This document shows positions 41,949-50,818 of a stretch of 64,000 bases of DNA, in pieces (the stretch's first letter is position 1; the number at the start of each line of letters is the position of its first letter). The notes beneath the pieces were generated by a model. The model saw only the letters and a program-made list of their open reading frames with translations. It was not told the DNA's origin and did no database searches. The position numbers were made by a program, and so were the translations under genes. Source of the DNA: Myxococcota bacterium. GTDB taxonomy: Bacteria; Myxococcota_A; UBA9160; UBA6930. The stretch spans positions 1-64,000 of the forward strand of contig JANQOX010000012.1 in assembly GCA_028285625.1 (NCBI GenBank). The letters run 5' to 3'.

Positions 41949-42596
41949 GTGCCTGTGAGCGAAGACGTCCTCGACCAGAGCGGCCGCGTGCTGGGACCGC
42001 GCGCGCGCAAGACCCGCGAGCGCCTGCTCGAGGCCACGGCCGTACTCGTGGCAGAACGCCCCTTGCGGGACGTGTCCGTGATCGAGATCGCGCGCCGCGT
42101 CGGCACCTCTCCGGCGACGTTCTATCAGTACTTCCACGACGTCGAAGAAGCCGTGCTGGTGCTCGCCGAGGACGCCGCCCGGGCCATGCCCCAGCTGCTC
42201 GATCGGCTCGACGCGTCGTGGGACGGCGAGCAGGGCCTCGATCATGCCCGCGCGGTCGTGGAGGCGTTCATCGACCACTGGGACCGGCACCGCGCCGTCC
42301 TGCGCATCCGCGACCTGGCCGCCGAAGAGGGCGACAAGCGCTTCTTCAAGGTTCGCAGCCAGGCGCTGCTGCCGGCCCTCGAACACCTGGCCCAGCGCAT
42401 CGCCAAGTCGCGCGACGAAGGCCACGTGCTGCCCGAGATCCACCCGCACGCCGCGTCGGCCGCGATGCTGTCCATCCTCGAGCGGCTGGCGGCTTCGTAC
42501 TACTACCTCGAGGGCTTCGGCGTGACGCGCGACGTCCTGATCGAGACCTGCGCGCGCATCCTGCACCAGACGGTAACGGGCGGAAGCCCGCGTTGA
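41949..42596 (+). CDS. TetR family transcriptional regulator
   Basis: A 215-residue TetR-type regulator and the only transcription factor found in this window. The N-terminal DNA-binding domain is RKTRERLLEATAVLVAERPL followed by VSVIEIARRVGTSPATFYQY and FHDVEEAVLVLAED (residues about 20-68). The rest is the helical ligand domain, whose ligand is often an acyl-CoA in such contexts. It starts with GTG; GTG at 41955 is an alternative. Its stop overlaps the next gene's TTG (TTGA). It may bind one of the N7-N3-N7 or N6-N3-N6 palindromes found in four promoters here. Confidence 0.9.
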   Translation: MPVSEDVLDQSGRVLGPRARKTRERLLEATAVLVAERPLRDVSVIEIARRVGTSPATFYQYFHDVEEAVLVLAEDAARAMPQLLDRLDASWDGEQGLDHARAVVEAFIDHWDRHRAVLRIRDLAAEEGDKRFFKVRSQALLPALEHLAQRIAKSRDEGHVLPEIHPHAASAAMLSILERLAASYYYLEGFGVTRDVLIETCARILHQTVTGGSPR

Positions 42597-43777
42597 CCTG
42601 GCGCTCCTGGGTCGGCCTGGGTGTGCTGGCCGTGGTCGGGATCGGCGCGTTCGGTCTCTTCCAGCTGACCACCTCGCGCGCCCTCGAGCGCGCCGAGGCG
42701 CTGCGCTTTCGCCGCATGCAGGTGACGCGGCTCGCCGAGCCCGGCGTCTACCGCTTCTTCCACGCCACCAACCGCGTCCCAGCCCAGCCGGAGAGTCCAC
42801 TGCTCGAGCGGTTCTCCAACGAGCGCGGCACCGCACTCGCCTTCGGGGCCTTCGACACCGCCATCGAGCCGACGCTCGGCATCGGCATGCTCGTGAACCC
42901 CTCCGACTGGTTCGAGAACGAGGAGATCCGGCTGCTCCGCGTGCAGGACCTGACCGAGGGCGGGTTCCTCGACGCGCTGCGCGATCAGGTCGACCGGTCT
43001 CCGGGGCGCTCGCTGCTGGTGAGCGTCCAGGGGTTTCGAGAGCGCTTCCCGTCTGCACTGCGAAAGACCGCGTTCCTCGCCCACGTGCTCGACGTGGACG
43101 CGCCCTCGTTGGTCTTCGACTGGCCCGGCGACCAGGGTTCGACGCCGCGGGGCTATCGCCGCGCCCAGAACGTCGCGGCCGAGTCGGGGCAAGAGCTGGC
43201 CGGCCTGCTGGCGTTGCTGATCCGGGAGCTTCGACCCGGCCGCCTGTGGTTGCTCGCCAACAGCATGGGAGGCGACGTGGTCGTCTCGGCCTTCGGCCAT
43301 CTCACGGCCGAGGCCGAGTTCTCCGACGCCGAACCCGAGTTCGAGGACGTCATCCTCACCGCGCCCGACGTGAGCCATGCCCGGTTCCAGAACGAGTTCA
43401 AGAGCGACCTGGTGGCCCTGGCCAGGAACGTCACGGTCTACGTGTCCTCCAACGACCGGGCCCTGCTGATGAGCCGGATCCTCAACCGCGACCGTCGCCT
43501 CGGCGAGAGCACCTTCGACCCCGATCGGCCCGACCCGTCTGCGTCGGCGGCGGCCGCGTTCGAGCTGGTCGATCCGGGGAGCGAACGCGTCTCCCTCATC
43601 GACGTGACCCCGGTCAACCGTACGCGCAACTTCCACAACTTCAGCCTCGAGACGCCCGAGTTCTTCGACGACCTCTACCTGCGGCTCCAGCAGCGTTCGA
43701 TGCCGACCACACGGCTGAAGCACACCGTCGTGACCGAAGACGGCCGCCGGTACTGGATCTTGAGCCGGGATCTCTGA
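42593..43777 (+). CDS. Membrane-anchored alpha/beta hydrolase (DUF900/COG4782-like)
   Basis: A 394-residue protein with an N-terminal transmembrane helix (VGLGVLAVVGIGAFGLFQL, residues 7-25) and an alpha/beta hydrolase domain. YRFFHATNR is the family's first conserved motif. LLVSVQGFRERFPSALRKTA corresponds to the V-H-G-F-N strand, with Q for H; LVFDWPGDQ is the W-P strand; LLANSMGGDVVVSA has the nucleophile Ser224. FHNFSLETPEFFDDLYLRLQ near the end may hold the histidine. Substrate unknown; probably a periplasm-facing esterase or lipase. TTG start overlaps the TetR stop. Confidence 0.78.
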   Translation: MTWRSWVGLGVLAVVGIGAFGLFQLTTSRALERAEALRFRRMQVTRLAEPGVYRFFHATNRVPAQPESPLLERFSNERGTALAFGAFDTAIEPTLGIGMLVNPSDWFENEEIRLLRVQDLTEGGFLDALRDQVDRSPGRSLLVSVQGFRERFPSALRKTAFLAHVLDVDAPSLVFDWPGDQGSTPRGYRRAQNVAAESGQELAGLLALLIRELRPGRLWLLANSMGGDVVVSAFGHLTAEAEFSDAEPEFEDVILTAPDVSHARFQNEFKSDLVALARNVTVYVSSNDRALLMSRILNRDRRLGESTFDPDRPDPSASAAAAFELVDPGSERVSLIDVTPVNRTRNFHNFSLETPEFFDDLYLRLQQRSMPTTRLKHTVVTEDGRRYWILSRDL

Positions 43778-45204
43778 TGGCTCGGGGGCGGCGACCCATG
43801 ACCCGCTCGGCGATCGCGCTGTCGGTCGTGGCCTGGCTCGCGACCGCGTGCAGCGGGCCCCCTTTGTACGGCTGGCACCGGGCACGCCTGTCGGAGGAGT
43901 TCCGCGCCGGAAGCTCCGTGCAGAGCTTTGCGGACTACCTCGAGCTCGAGCAGCGACTCTTCGCCGAGCTCGATCGCGACGTCTACGCCAAGAACGAAGT
44001 GGCCGGCGAAGGCGTCGCGCCGTTCCGCTACACGCCAGGCTCCATTTCCGACCCGCGCGAGGCCGATCCGAACTGGAATCGCAGCTTCGAGTGGCCGACG
44101 CCGTCGCCCCGCGGAGCCGTGCTGCTGCTGCACGGCATGTCCGACTCGCCCTACAGCCTGCGCGCGCTGGGCGAAGCCGCCCGTACGGCCGGCTTCCACG
44201 TACTGGGCCTCCGGCTGCCAGGCCACGGCACCGCGCCCTCGGGGCTCAAGCACGTTCGGGCGCGCGACATGAGGGCCGCAACGCGGCTCGGCGTCGCCCA
44301 CCTGGCGCGCGCGGTCGGGGATCGCCCGATCCATCTGGTGGGCTACTCGACCGGCGCATCGCTCGCCCTCGACTATGCGCTGGATGCCATCGAGGGCGAC
44401 GCCGCTGTCACGCCCGCCAGCCTGGTCCTGGTCTCGCCCGCCATTCGGGTCCACCCGGCCTCAGGCTTCGCGGGGGTGAAGACCGCGCTCGCGAACCTGC
44501 CCGGGCTCGAGCATCTGGCCTGGTGGTCGGTGATGCCGGAATTCGACCCCTTCAACTACAACTCGTTCGCGTCGAACGCCGGCCTGGTGGTGCACCAGCT
44601 GACGCGGTCCGTCGACTCGCGGGTCGCGGCGCTGCGCCAGCGCGAACGCACGCTGCCCCCGATGCTCGTGTTCAAGTCGGCGGTCGACGCCACCGTGACC
44701 CTCGAAGCCGTCGTGGACCGGCTCCTCGGCCAGCTGCCGCCCGGCGGCGACGAGTTGGTGCTCTTCGACCTGAATCGCTTCGCGTACATCACGCCCCTGA
44801 TGAACGACGACCCGGGACCGTTCACCGAGCGGCTGCTGTCGGAGTCGGGGCTCCCGTTCGCTCTGACGGCGATCCGAAACCGGGCCGCCGACTCGCGCCA
44901 GGCCGCCAGCTGGCACAAGCCAGCGCTCGCGAGCGAGGCCGGCCCTCCGGTACCGCTCGATCTCGCCTGGCCCGAGGGTGTGGCCTCGCTCTCCCACGTG
45001 GCGGTCCCGTTCCCTCCGGACGACCCGCTCTATGGTCAGGGGCCCCCGCACGGCGATAGGGTGTTCCTGGGGAACCTGGCGATCCGCGGCGAGCGGGGCC
45101 TGCTGCGCATCCCGGAGAGCTGGCTGCTGCGGATGCGCTTCAACCCCTTCTACGAGGTGCTCGAGGGGCGCTTCCTCGCGTGGCTCGACGCCCCCGGGAC
45201 CTAG
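43777..45204 (+). CDS. Alpha/beta hydrolase, probable lipoprotein
   Basis: A 475-residue alpha/beta-hydrolase with an N-terminal export signal ending in WLATACSGPP. This could be a lipobox (C25), though alanine at -3 is weak. The domain shows GAVLLLHGMSDSPYSLRAL (oxyanion strand), LGLRLPGHGTAPSGLKHV, and IHLVGYSTGASLALDYALD with nucleophile Ser191. DATVTLEAVVDRL may contain the acid, while the histidine is not certain. It overlaps the previous hydrolase stop (TGATG), so the two envelope hydrolases are coupled and probably work on related esters. Confidence 0.85.
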   Translation: MARGRRPMTRSAIALSVVAWLATACSGPPLYGWHRARLSEEFRAGSSVQSFADYLELEQRLFAELDRDVYAKNEVAGEGVAPFRYTPGSISDPREADPNWNRSFEWPTPSPRGAVLLLHGMSDSPYSLRALGEAARTAGFHVLGLRLPGHGTAPSGLKHVRARDMRAATRLGVAHLARAVGDRPIHLVGYSTGASLALDYALDAIEGDAAVTPASLVLVSPAIRVHPASGFAGVKTALANLPGLEHLAWWSVMPEFDPFNYNSFASNAGLVVHQLTRSVDSRVAALRQRERTLPPMLVFKSAVDATVTLEAVVDRLLGQLPPGGDELVLFDLNRFAYITPLMNDDPGPFTERLLSESGLPFALTAIRNRAADSRQAASWHKPALASEAGPPVPLDLAWPEGVASLSHVAVPFPPDDPLYGQGPPHGDRVFLGNLAIRGERGLLRIPESWLLRMRFNPFYEVLEGRFLAWLDAPGT

Positions 45205-45244
45205 CAGGCGGCCCCAGCCCATAGGGACAAACCCACGCCGCCTG
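45205..45244 (+). terminator. Possible stem-loop after the hydrolase genes
   Basis: CAGGCGG directly after the stop (45205-45211) pairs with CCGCCTG at 45238-45244, leaving a 26-base loop. The stem is GC-rich with no T-run, so intrinsic termination is uncertain. The rest of the gap to 45326 contains only the ribosome site AGGAGG near 45310. Confidence 0.25.
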
Positions 45245-45325
45245 ATCAGCGCCGGCTTGGCATTCCCGGAGGTTCGTGACACAGTTGGGTGGGCCGCGCC
45301 TGTGCGGTCAGGAGGACCGGCCTCG

Positions 45326-45778
45326 ATGAGACAGTGCGTTCGATCGATCTTCTTCGTGCTCGTGGGACTCGCGCTCTGCGCAGCCGTCCCGGGTGCGGCC
45401 GCGGCCTCGGAGTGGGACCAGGCAGCGGTCACCGAGCTCGCCAAGCAGCTGGCCGATGCGGCCGGCAACGTGCGCCAGTCGGTCCGGCGCGCGCCGCCTC
45501 CGGGGCCGGGCACGAGCCAGCGCCGGCTGCACTTCCAGGCCCTCGACGACCTGCGGGTGCTCCAGAACTCGATCAACAGCCTGGCGCGGCAACTCGAAGC
45601 CGGGGTCGGGCGCGAAGAGACGTTCCCGACGTTCCGGCGCATCCGGACGCTGAGCAACGACATCGCCCAGATCGCCCAGCGGGCGGACATCCGCGAGCCC
45701 ACCCTGGGCAAGCTGCAGACCGCAGCGGGTGTGCTCGGCGAGCTCGCGCCCTTCTACGCGCCCGAAGAAGCCAGCTAG
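45326..45778 (+). CDS. Exported hypothetical protein, helical
   Basis: A 150-residue protein with a clear signal peptide (SIFFVLVGLALCAAVPGAAA, then A-S-E). The mature part is mostly amphipathic helices (QAAVTELAKQLADAAGNVRQ, LDDLRVLQNSINSLARQLEA, TLSNDIAQIAQRADIREPTL). No family is recognised; the helical pattern suggests a periplasmic coiled-coil or adaptor. AGGAGG lies about 10 bases before the ATG. It converges on the large gene at 45775 with a four-base overlap of stops. Confidence 0.7.
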   Translation: MRQCVRSIFFVLVGLALCAAVPGAAAASEWDQAAVTELAKQLADAAGNVRQSVRRAPPPGPGTSQRRLHFQALDDLRVLQNSINSLARQLEAGVGREETFPTFRRIRTLSNDIAQIAQRADIREPTLGKLQTAAGVLGELAPFYAPEEAS

Positions 45779-47688
45779 GGCACGGCCGCGGGGCCCACGC
45801 GTCGTCCGCGCTCGGCGGCCTGCCGATCGGCAAGCCGCCCGCGCGGGGCGACGCGGCCGTGGCCCAGCCCGGACGGCGGCACCGCGAGGGGGCGCCCCCG
45901 GATCGCGCCGTCGATCGAGACGCGGTAGCGGATCGCGAGACGGGTACCGTCGTCCGCCACCAGATGGGCGTCGAACCGGTCCCAGAACGGACGCGCGAAG
46001 CCCGTGGCCGTCCGCCGTCCGCCGCGCAGGTCGGACTGCGTTCGCTCCACGCGCAGCGAGGTCGCGTCCAGCTCGGTGACCTCGAGCTCGATCCGCGGCC
46101 GCTCGCCAAAGAGCCCATCGGTCACGGCCAGCTCGTAGCGGCCAGCCAGCGCCGGGAGTGGCACGAACCAGGGCGCCGTGTCCAGCTCGTCCCGGGTCTC
46201 GAGCAGACGCTCCGCCATCTCGCGGCGCAGCATCGGGCGGTCGTACCGCGCTTCGAACGCTGCAGCCTCCTCGTCCAGCCACGCCGTGTAGCGGTTCGCA
46301 GTCAGGATGACGGGCACGAAGCTCGCCATCACGGGTGCGGGGATCTTCGGCAGGAGGTTCAGCCGCAGGAGGTCGTGGATCCCGGTCACCAGGCCGATCG
46401 ACGACCGCAGCCAGCCGGGGACGTGCACGCCGTGGCTGCCTTCCCGCGTCCACCGCACGAGAGAGCCGCCCACCTCCTGGAGACGGTGCAGCTCCTCCAT
46501 GCGACCGAGGTCGACGCCCTCCGCGAAGCGCCGGAGCGCGACGGTGTGGTCCACGTCGCCCGGCGCGGCCACGGTGTGGTTGCGATCGATCCCCCACATC
46601 TCGAGGAGATCGGGCGGACGCGTGAGCTCTGCGAAGCGGCTCGGGTAGGTGAAGAAGGGCTGGCCGATCTCCTCCCCGATCACCTCACCGAGGCCCGAGC
46701 AGAAGTGGTAGTCCATCTCGATCGCAGAGATGTCGGCGTCGCCCCGGCCGCCGGTCCCCATGGTGAAGTCGTACCCGAGCGGTCGCCCAGCGTTGAGGGC
46801 GTCGACGACGCGCGCCACGAGCGCGCGCCGGGCTCGATCCACCGCCGGCTGCAGGGCGGGATCCGCGATCACGAAGATCGCTTCGCGCACGGTTCCCAGA
46901 CCGCTGGCCCCGCGCAGGTGACTCGCGAGGGGCCAGACCAGGATGCCGCGGTCGGCGCCGGCTTCGACCGTGAGGAGCGACCCCGCCGGGTAGGTCTCTC
47001 GCCCCACCCGCAGGTCGCTCTCGGTGCGGAAGGCGATGGCGAAGTGGCAGAACGCGTGGAACCGCTCGGTCGCCCGGGTGATCGCCGCGCAGACGGGATC
47101 GGGCCATGCGTTGGCCAGGAAGAAGGTCGCCGGCAGCGGCGCGTCCGATCCGACCCAGGAGTAGCGTTGGATCTCGTCCTCGCCCGGCAGTGGCGACGTG
47201 ACGAATGCACCGGCCCCCGCCTTGCGCATCGCCTTCTCGCGCAGCTGTCGCATGGCGCGCACCGCGCGATGGCTCGAGGCCGAGAGCGCCTCGCTGAACC
47301 GACCTTGGGCGTAGAGGGCACGCATCCGGCCATCGACGGCCAGCGTGGCGCCATGGAGCGCGCGAGCGAGCTCGGCCGGGTCGCCCTCGACGAATGCCGC
47401 CTGGGCGTCGTCGGGGTTCACCGCGTAGACGGACGCGTAGAGGTCGTCCAATACGACCGCCACGTCCTGCACGGACGGCGTGCTGCGCGCGTCGATTGCG
47501 GTCTGGAGTGCTTGGACCTCGCCGAGGAGGTCGCGCGTCTGGGACTTCCCCTCGGTCGGGACGACGGAGGCCAGCAGGCAAGCCAGCACCAGGGTCGGGA
47601 GGGCCGGCCAACGTCGTTGGGCACCCGGGCAAGCGTGGTAGCCCGCCGCGCAATGCGCCCTGTCGTGGGCTCGAAGAGGACCGTTCAT
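45775..47688 (-). CDS. Large exported protein of unknown function
   Basis: A 637-residue protein read from the ATG at 47688. A signal peptide-like stretch (LPTLVLACLLASVVPTEG) starts about 32 residues in, preceded by a basic, cysteine-containing leader, so the real start may be internal. The body has no recognised catalytic motif. Notable parts are a D/E- and H-rich centre (GDADISAIEMDYHFCSGLGE, WGIDRNHTVAAPGDVDHTVA) that could bind metal, and a C-terminal beta-rich region (GRYELAVTDGLFGERP). The ATG shares the CATG at 47686-47689 with the divergent DUF3604 remnant, so the two start codons overlap head to head. The frame is continuous and amino-acid use looks natural. Confidence 0.7.
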   Translation of the reverse strand: MNGPLRAHDRAHCAAGYHACPGAQRRWPALPTLVLACLLASVVPTEGKSQTRDLLGEVQALQTAIDARSTPSVQDVAVVLDDLYASVYAVNPDDAQAAFVEGDPAELARALHGATLAVDGRMRALYAQGRFSEALSASSHRAVRAMRQLREKAMRKAGAGAFVTSPLPGEDEIQRYSWVGSDAPLPATFFLANAWPDPVCAAITRATERFHAFCHFAIAFRTESDLRVGRETYPAGSLLTVEAGADRGILVWPLASHLRGASGLGTVREAIFVIADPALQPAVDRARRALVARVVDALNAGRPLGYDFTMGTGGRGDADISAIEMDYHFCSGLGEVIGEEIGQPFFTYPSRFAELTRPPDLLEMWGIDRNHTVAAPGDVDHTVALRRFAEGVDLGRMEELHRLQEVGGSLVRWTREGSHGVHVPGWLRSSIGLVTGIHDLLRLNLLPKIPAPVMASFVPVILTANRYTAWLDEEAAAFEARYDRPMLRREMAERLLETRDELDTAPWFVPLPALAGRYELAVTDGLFGERPRIELEVTELDATSLRVERTQSDLRGGRRTATGFARPFWDRFDAHLVADDGTRLAIRYRVSIDGAIRGRPLAVPPSGLGHGRVAPRGRLADRQAAERGRRVGPAAVP

Positions 47689-48048
47689 GACCCCGACCCG
47701 ACTCTCCTTCTCACGCTGCGCCGCCCTCTCGCTCGTCGCCACATCGGCGTGGGCAGCTCCGCGGGAGGCCGGGGAGGTCACGCCGAGTGACCTCGAGGAG
47801 AGTACCGCCAGCGACCGGGTCTACTCCCCCTACGCGGCCCGGGATTGGCCGGATCAGGTCTTTTTCGGCGGTACGCACTCCCACACCTGGGTTTCCCTCG
47901 ATGCGGGGCTGATCGGCACCACCGTCGACTGGCAGACCGCGTTCCGCCTGGCACGGGGGAGGAGATCGTCTCGAACACCGGCCAGCCGGTGCAGCTCATC
48001 CGGCTCCAGGACCGCGCCTACACCTCGCCGATCTGGTACGAGGCCTAG
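47687..48048 (+). pseudogene. DUF3604 gene remnant: internal deletion plus frameshift
   Basis: The first 91 or so residues read as the start of a DUF3604 protein: a signal peptide (ALSLVATSAWAAPREAGEV), YSPYAARDWPDQVFFGGTHS and TVDWQTAFRLARG. Frame is then lost at a G-run (47955-47959, one base short) and regained one frame over as EEIVSNTGQPVQLIR. This runs straight into LQDRAYTSPIWYEA and a stop, which is the C-terminal end of DUF3604 proteins. The several hundred residues between are gone. The usual G-D-T-H-x-H metal motif reads G-G-T-H-S-H. Both the deletion and the motif change point to a dead gene; the G-run shift alone could be a sequencing error. Confidence 0.85.
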
Positions 48049-48058
48049 GCGTCGTGCA

Positions 48059-49234
48059 CTAGAAGCAGGGCGGAAGGCCCAGGCCCCGCCGCGCGATGAT
48101 GTTCTTCTGGATCTCGCTGGTGCCGCCGCCAACCGTGTCGACCACGGTGTAGCGGTAGCTGCGCGCGAAGCGGCCCGAGAGCGGTGCGCCCTCTTCAGCG
48201 GCCTCGAGCTGAGCCTCCGGGCCCAGTAGCGAGACGGCGCGGTCGGCCAGGCGCTTGCCACACTCGTTCATGTAGAGCTTGTACTGCGACGACTCGATGG
48301 TCGGCACGCCCCCGCCGAGTGCCGAGGAGATCACGCGACGCTGGAGCATGCGCGACACCTCGAGCTCGGTGGCCGCGCGCGCCACCGTGCGTCGCACGAC
48401 CGGGTCGTCGCGCAAGGGCGCGTCGTCCCGACGCGCCGTGCGCACGTGCTCGACCAATGCCTCGACCTTCTTCTCCAGGGGCCCCACCGGCATCATCGCG
48501 AAGCGCTCGAGGTCGAGGGCTTCGCAGATGTACTTCCAGCCCTTGCCCACCTCGCCCACCACGTGGTCGTCGGGCACGAAGACGCCGTCGAAGAAGACCT
48601 CGTTGGTGCGCTCGTCGCCGATGGTCCAGGTGGGGTGGATGGTGAAACCCTCGTGGTCCATGGGGATGAGGAACAGCGTGATGCCCCGGTGCTTGTTCTC
48701 GCTGCTGGTGCGCGCCCCCACCCAGTACCAGTCGGCGAAGTGCGCCGAGGTGGTCCAGACCTTCTGGCCGTCGAGCTGCCAGCCCCCCGGCACGCGCGTG
48801 GCGCGCAGCTGCATGTTCGCCGCGTCCGAGCCCGCGTCGGGCTCGCTGTAGCCGATGGCGAACTCGATCTCGCCGCGGATGATCCGCGGCAGGAACTCGC
48901 GCTTCAGCGACTCGCTGCCGTTGCGAATGATCGTCTTGCCGACGATGCCGACGCCCTTGCCGGGCTGCGGCGCGCCGTAGCGCGAGAGGGCTTCGGTGAG
49001 GATGAAGTCGTAGATTCCCGAGCGCTCCTGACCGCCGTAGGCCTTCGGCCAGGACATCCCGAGCCAGCCGCGCTCGGCGAGCTTGCGCATGAAGGCGCGC
49101 TTGGGCGGCGAGTCCACGGTCTGCGAGAGCTGCTCGGGGTGCGCATCCATCACCTCGGGCGACGCGTGCTCGCGCAGGAAGGCCTCGACCTCGTCGGCGA
49201 AGGCCTGCTCTTCGGGCAGGAGGTCGAAGTTCAC
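48059..49234 (-). CDS. Acyl-CoA dehydrogenase, last gene of the igr-like operon
   Basis: A 391-residue complete acyl-CoA dehydrogenase: NFDLLPEEQAFADEVEAFLR, GYSEPDAGSDAANMQLRATR, LDGQKVWTTSAHFADWYWVG and GGGTSEIQKNIIARRGLGLP. It is a close paralogue of 10881-12062. The GTG start overlaps the stop of the upstream crotonase (GTGA), fixing it as the distal gene of the operon that starts at 55636. The stop lies ten bases from the DUF3604 remnant's end. Confidence 0.92.
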   Translation of the reverse strand: MNFDLLPEEQAFADEVEAFLREHASPEVMDAHPEQLSQTVDSPPKRAFMRKLAERGWLGMSWPKAYGGQERSGIYDFILTEALSRYGAPQPGKGVGIVGKTIIRNGSESLKREFLPRIIRGEIEFAIGYSEPDAGSDAANMQLRATRVPGGWQLDGQKVWTTSAHFADWYWVGARTSSENKHRGITLFLIPMDHEGFTIHPTWTIGDERTNEVFFDGVFVPDDHVVGEVGKGWKYICEALDLERFAMMPVGPLEKKVEALVEHVRTARRDDAPLRDDPVVRRTVARAATELEVSRMLQRRVISSALGGGVPTIESSQYKLYMNECGKRLADRAVSLLGPEAQLEAAEEGAPLSGRFARSYRYTVVDTVGGGTSEIQKNIIARRGLGLPPCF

Positions 49235-49995
49235 GAGCGCGCCTTGCGCTCGGCGGAGGCGAGGGCCTTGCGCAGCTCGGCGCTCGCGCGCTCTTCGTTG
49301 CGCATCGATGCTTCCATGTCGTGTCCGGCGCCGAAGTCGAGCGCGGCCTTCGCCGCCGCGAGTACCTCGGGCTCGATCTCGGCCAGGCCACGCGCCACCT
49401 CGCGCGCGGTCTCCAGGAGCTCGGCGCCGGGCACGACCCGATCGACGAGTCCCATCTCGAGCGCCTCGGCTGCGGTGACCTTGCGCGCGGTCAGCACCAG
49501 GTCGCGCGCGCGGGCACGACCGACCAGGCGCGGCAACAGGTGCGTGGCGCCCAGGCCCGGCAGCAGCTTGAGGCGCGCGAACGTGAGACCGAGCTTGGCC
49601 CCTTCGGCGGCGATGCGCAGGTCGAAGGGCAGGATCATCGTGACGCCCACGCCGATGGCGGCGCCATTGATGGCCGCGATCACGGGCTTGGGGTAGCTGG
49701 CGATCTCGAGCGGCAGCTTGCGAAGAAAGTCCTCCTCGCCGAGCTTCGGCTCGCCCGGTGCCGGCTCACCACCCGCCTGGTGCGCGCGCAGGGCGTCGAG
49801 GTCGACCCCGGCACAGAAGCCCCGCCCTGCGCCCGTCACCACCACGACGCGCACCGCCGGGTCGTCGCGCAGTGCGCGGAAGGCGGCGGTCACCTCCTCG
49901 CCCATCTCGAGCGTGTAGGCGTTCAGCTTGTCGGGGCGATCGAGGGTGAGGGTGGCGATGCCCTCGTCGATCTCGAGGCGGGTCTGGTCGGCCAC
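49231..49995 (-). CDS. Crotonase/enoyl-CoA hydratase family protein
   Basis: A 254-residue crotonase. LEIDEGIATLTLDRPDKLNA, GAGRGFCAGVDLDALRAH and AINGAAIGVGVTMILPFDLR (oxyanion region) are typical. The first hydratase glutamate is replaced (IGVGVTM where hydratases read GGGCE). The FARLKLLPGLGATHLLPRLV helix has no glutamate at the second position either. An isomerase or hydrolase role is as likely as hydration. GTG start, GAGGAA upstream, one base after the previous stop. Confidence 0.87.
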   Translation of the reverse strand: MADQTRLEIDEGIATLTLDRPDKLNAYTLEMGEEVTAAFRALRDDPAVRVVVVTGAGRGFCAGVDLDALRAHQAGGEPAPGEPKLGEEDFLRKLPLEIASYPKPVIAAINGAAIGVGVTMILPFDLRIAAEGAKLGLTFARLKLLPGLGATHLLPRLVGRARARDLVLTARKVTAAEALEMGLVDRVVPGAELLETAREVARGLAEIEPEVLAAAKAALDFGAGHDMEASMRNEERASAELRKALASAERKARS

Positions 49996-49996
49996 G

Positions 49997-50818
49997 CTAT
50001 TCCTCGTCCGCGCCCTCGACGTGGGGCTTCCAGCGCGGGGCGCGCTTCTCGACGAAGGCCTGCCCGCCCTCCATCAGGTCGGGGTGGTCATTGTGCGCCT
50101 GCACGTACTTCCAGGCGTGATCGAGCCCGGGCTCGAGTCCCATGTCCAGGCTCTCCCAGATCGCGCGCTTGGTGCGCTGGAGCGCGGCGGGCGAGTGGCG
50201 GGCCATGGACGCGGCCAGCTCGTGCGCGCGGGCCATCAGGTCGCCCGCGGGCACCACTTCGCCCACCAGGCCCACGCGCAGGGCCTCGGCGGCGCCCATG
50301 CGTTCGCTTCCGCCGAGCAGCGCCAGCCGCAGCGTGGCCTCGAGTCCGATGCGGCGGGCCAGGGTCACCGGCTCGAGCGCGCCGACGGCGCCCACCTTCA
50401 CGTGCGTGTCGAAGAAGGTCGCATGGTCGGCGGCCACGACCAGATCGCTGTCCACCACGAAGTGGAACCCGCCCCCCACGCACATGCCGTTCACGGCCGT
50501 CACCACCGGCTTCCAGCAGCGGTTCTGGACCGCCGTGAGCTTCGACCACGGCGCCTGCTCGCGCGGCACCTCGGCGGTGTGCTGGCTCTCGCCCGACGCG
50601 ATGGCCGAGACGTCGAAGCCAGTGCAGAACGCGCGGTCGCCGGCGCCCGTCACGATCACGCTGATCACCGAGGCGTCCTGCTTGATCTCGGCCCACGCCT
50701 GCTCGAGCTCGCCCGCGGTCGGGATGTCGAAGGCGTTGTGCTGCTGCGGCCGGTTCAGCGTGAGCGTGGCCACGCCATCCTTCTTCTCGAGCGAGATGCC
50801 CTGGTAGGCCACGCTCAC
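49997..50818 (-). CDS. Crotonase-family protein with two Glu-to-His changes
   Basis: A 273-residue crotonase, paralogous to 24299-25147. Shared features are NGMCVGGGFHFVVDSDLVV and FFDTHVKVGAVGALEPVTLA, where both hydratase glutamates are histidines. The C-terminus is long and charged (FVEKRAPRWKPHVEGADEE), matching the WRHP/HPD...AFSEGRAPRW end of the paralogue. The GTG at 50818 overlaps the thiolase stop (GTGA). It sits directly after the thiolase, so it may supply or use the thiolase substrate. Confidence 0.87.
   Translation of the reverse strand: MSVAYQGISLEKKDGVATLTLNRPQQHNAFDIPTAGELEQAWAEIKQDASVISVIVTGAGDRAFCTGFDVSAIASGESQHTAEVPREQAPWSKLTAVQNRCWKPVVTAVNGMCVGGGFHFVVDSDLVVAADHATFFDTHVKVGAVGALEPVTLARRIGLEATLRLALLGGSERMGAAEALRVGLVGEVVPAGDLMARAHELAASMARHSPAALQRTKRAIWESLDMGLEPGLDHAWKYVQAHNDHPDLMEGGQAFVEKRAPRWKPHVEGADEE

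Noticed and set aside
45289-47790. An 833-codon open frame on the plus strand opposite the large exported protein
   Set aside because: It is rich in Arg, His, Gly and Ala without domains, as expected of the antisense of a high-GC gene. The minus-strand frame has a signal peptide and natural composition.
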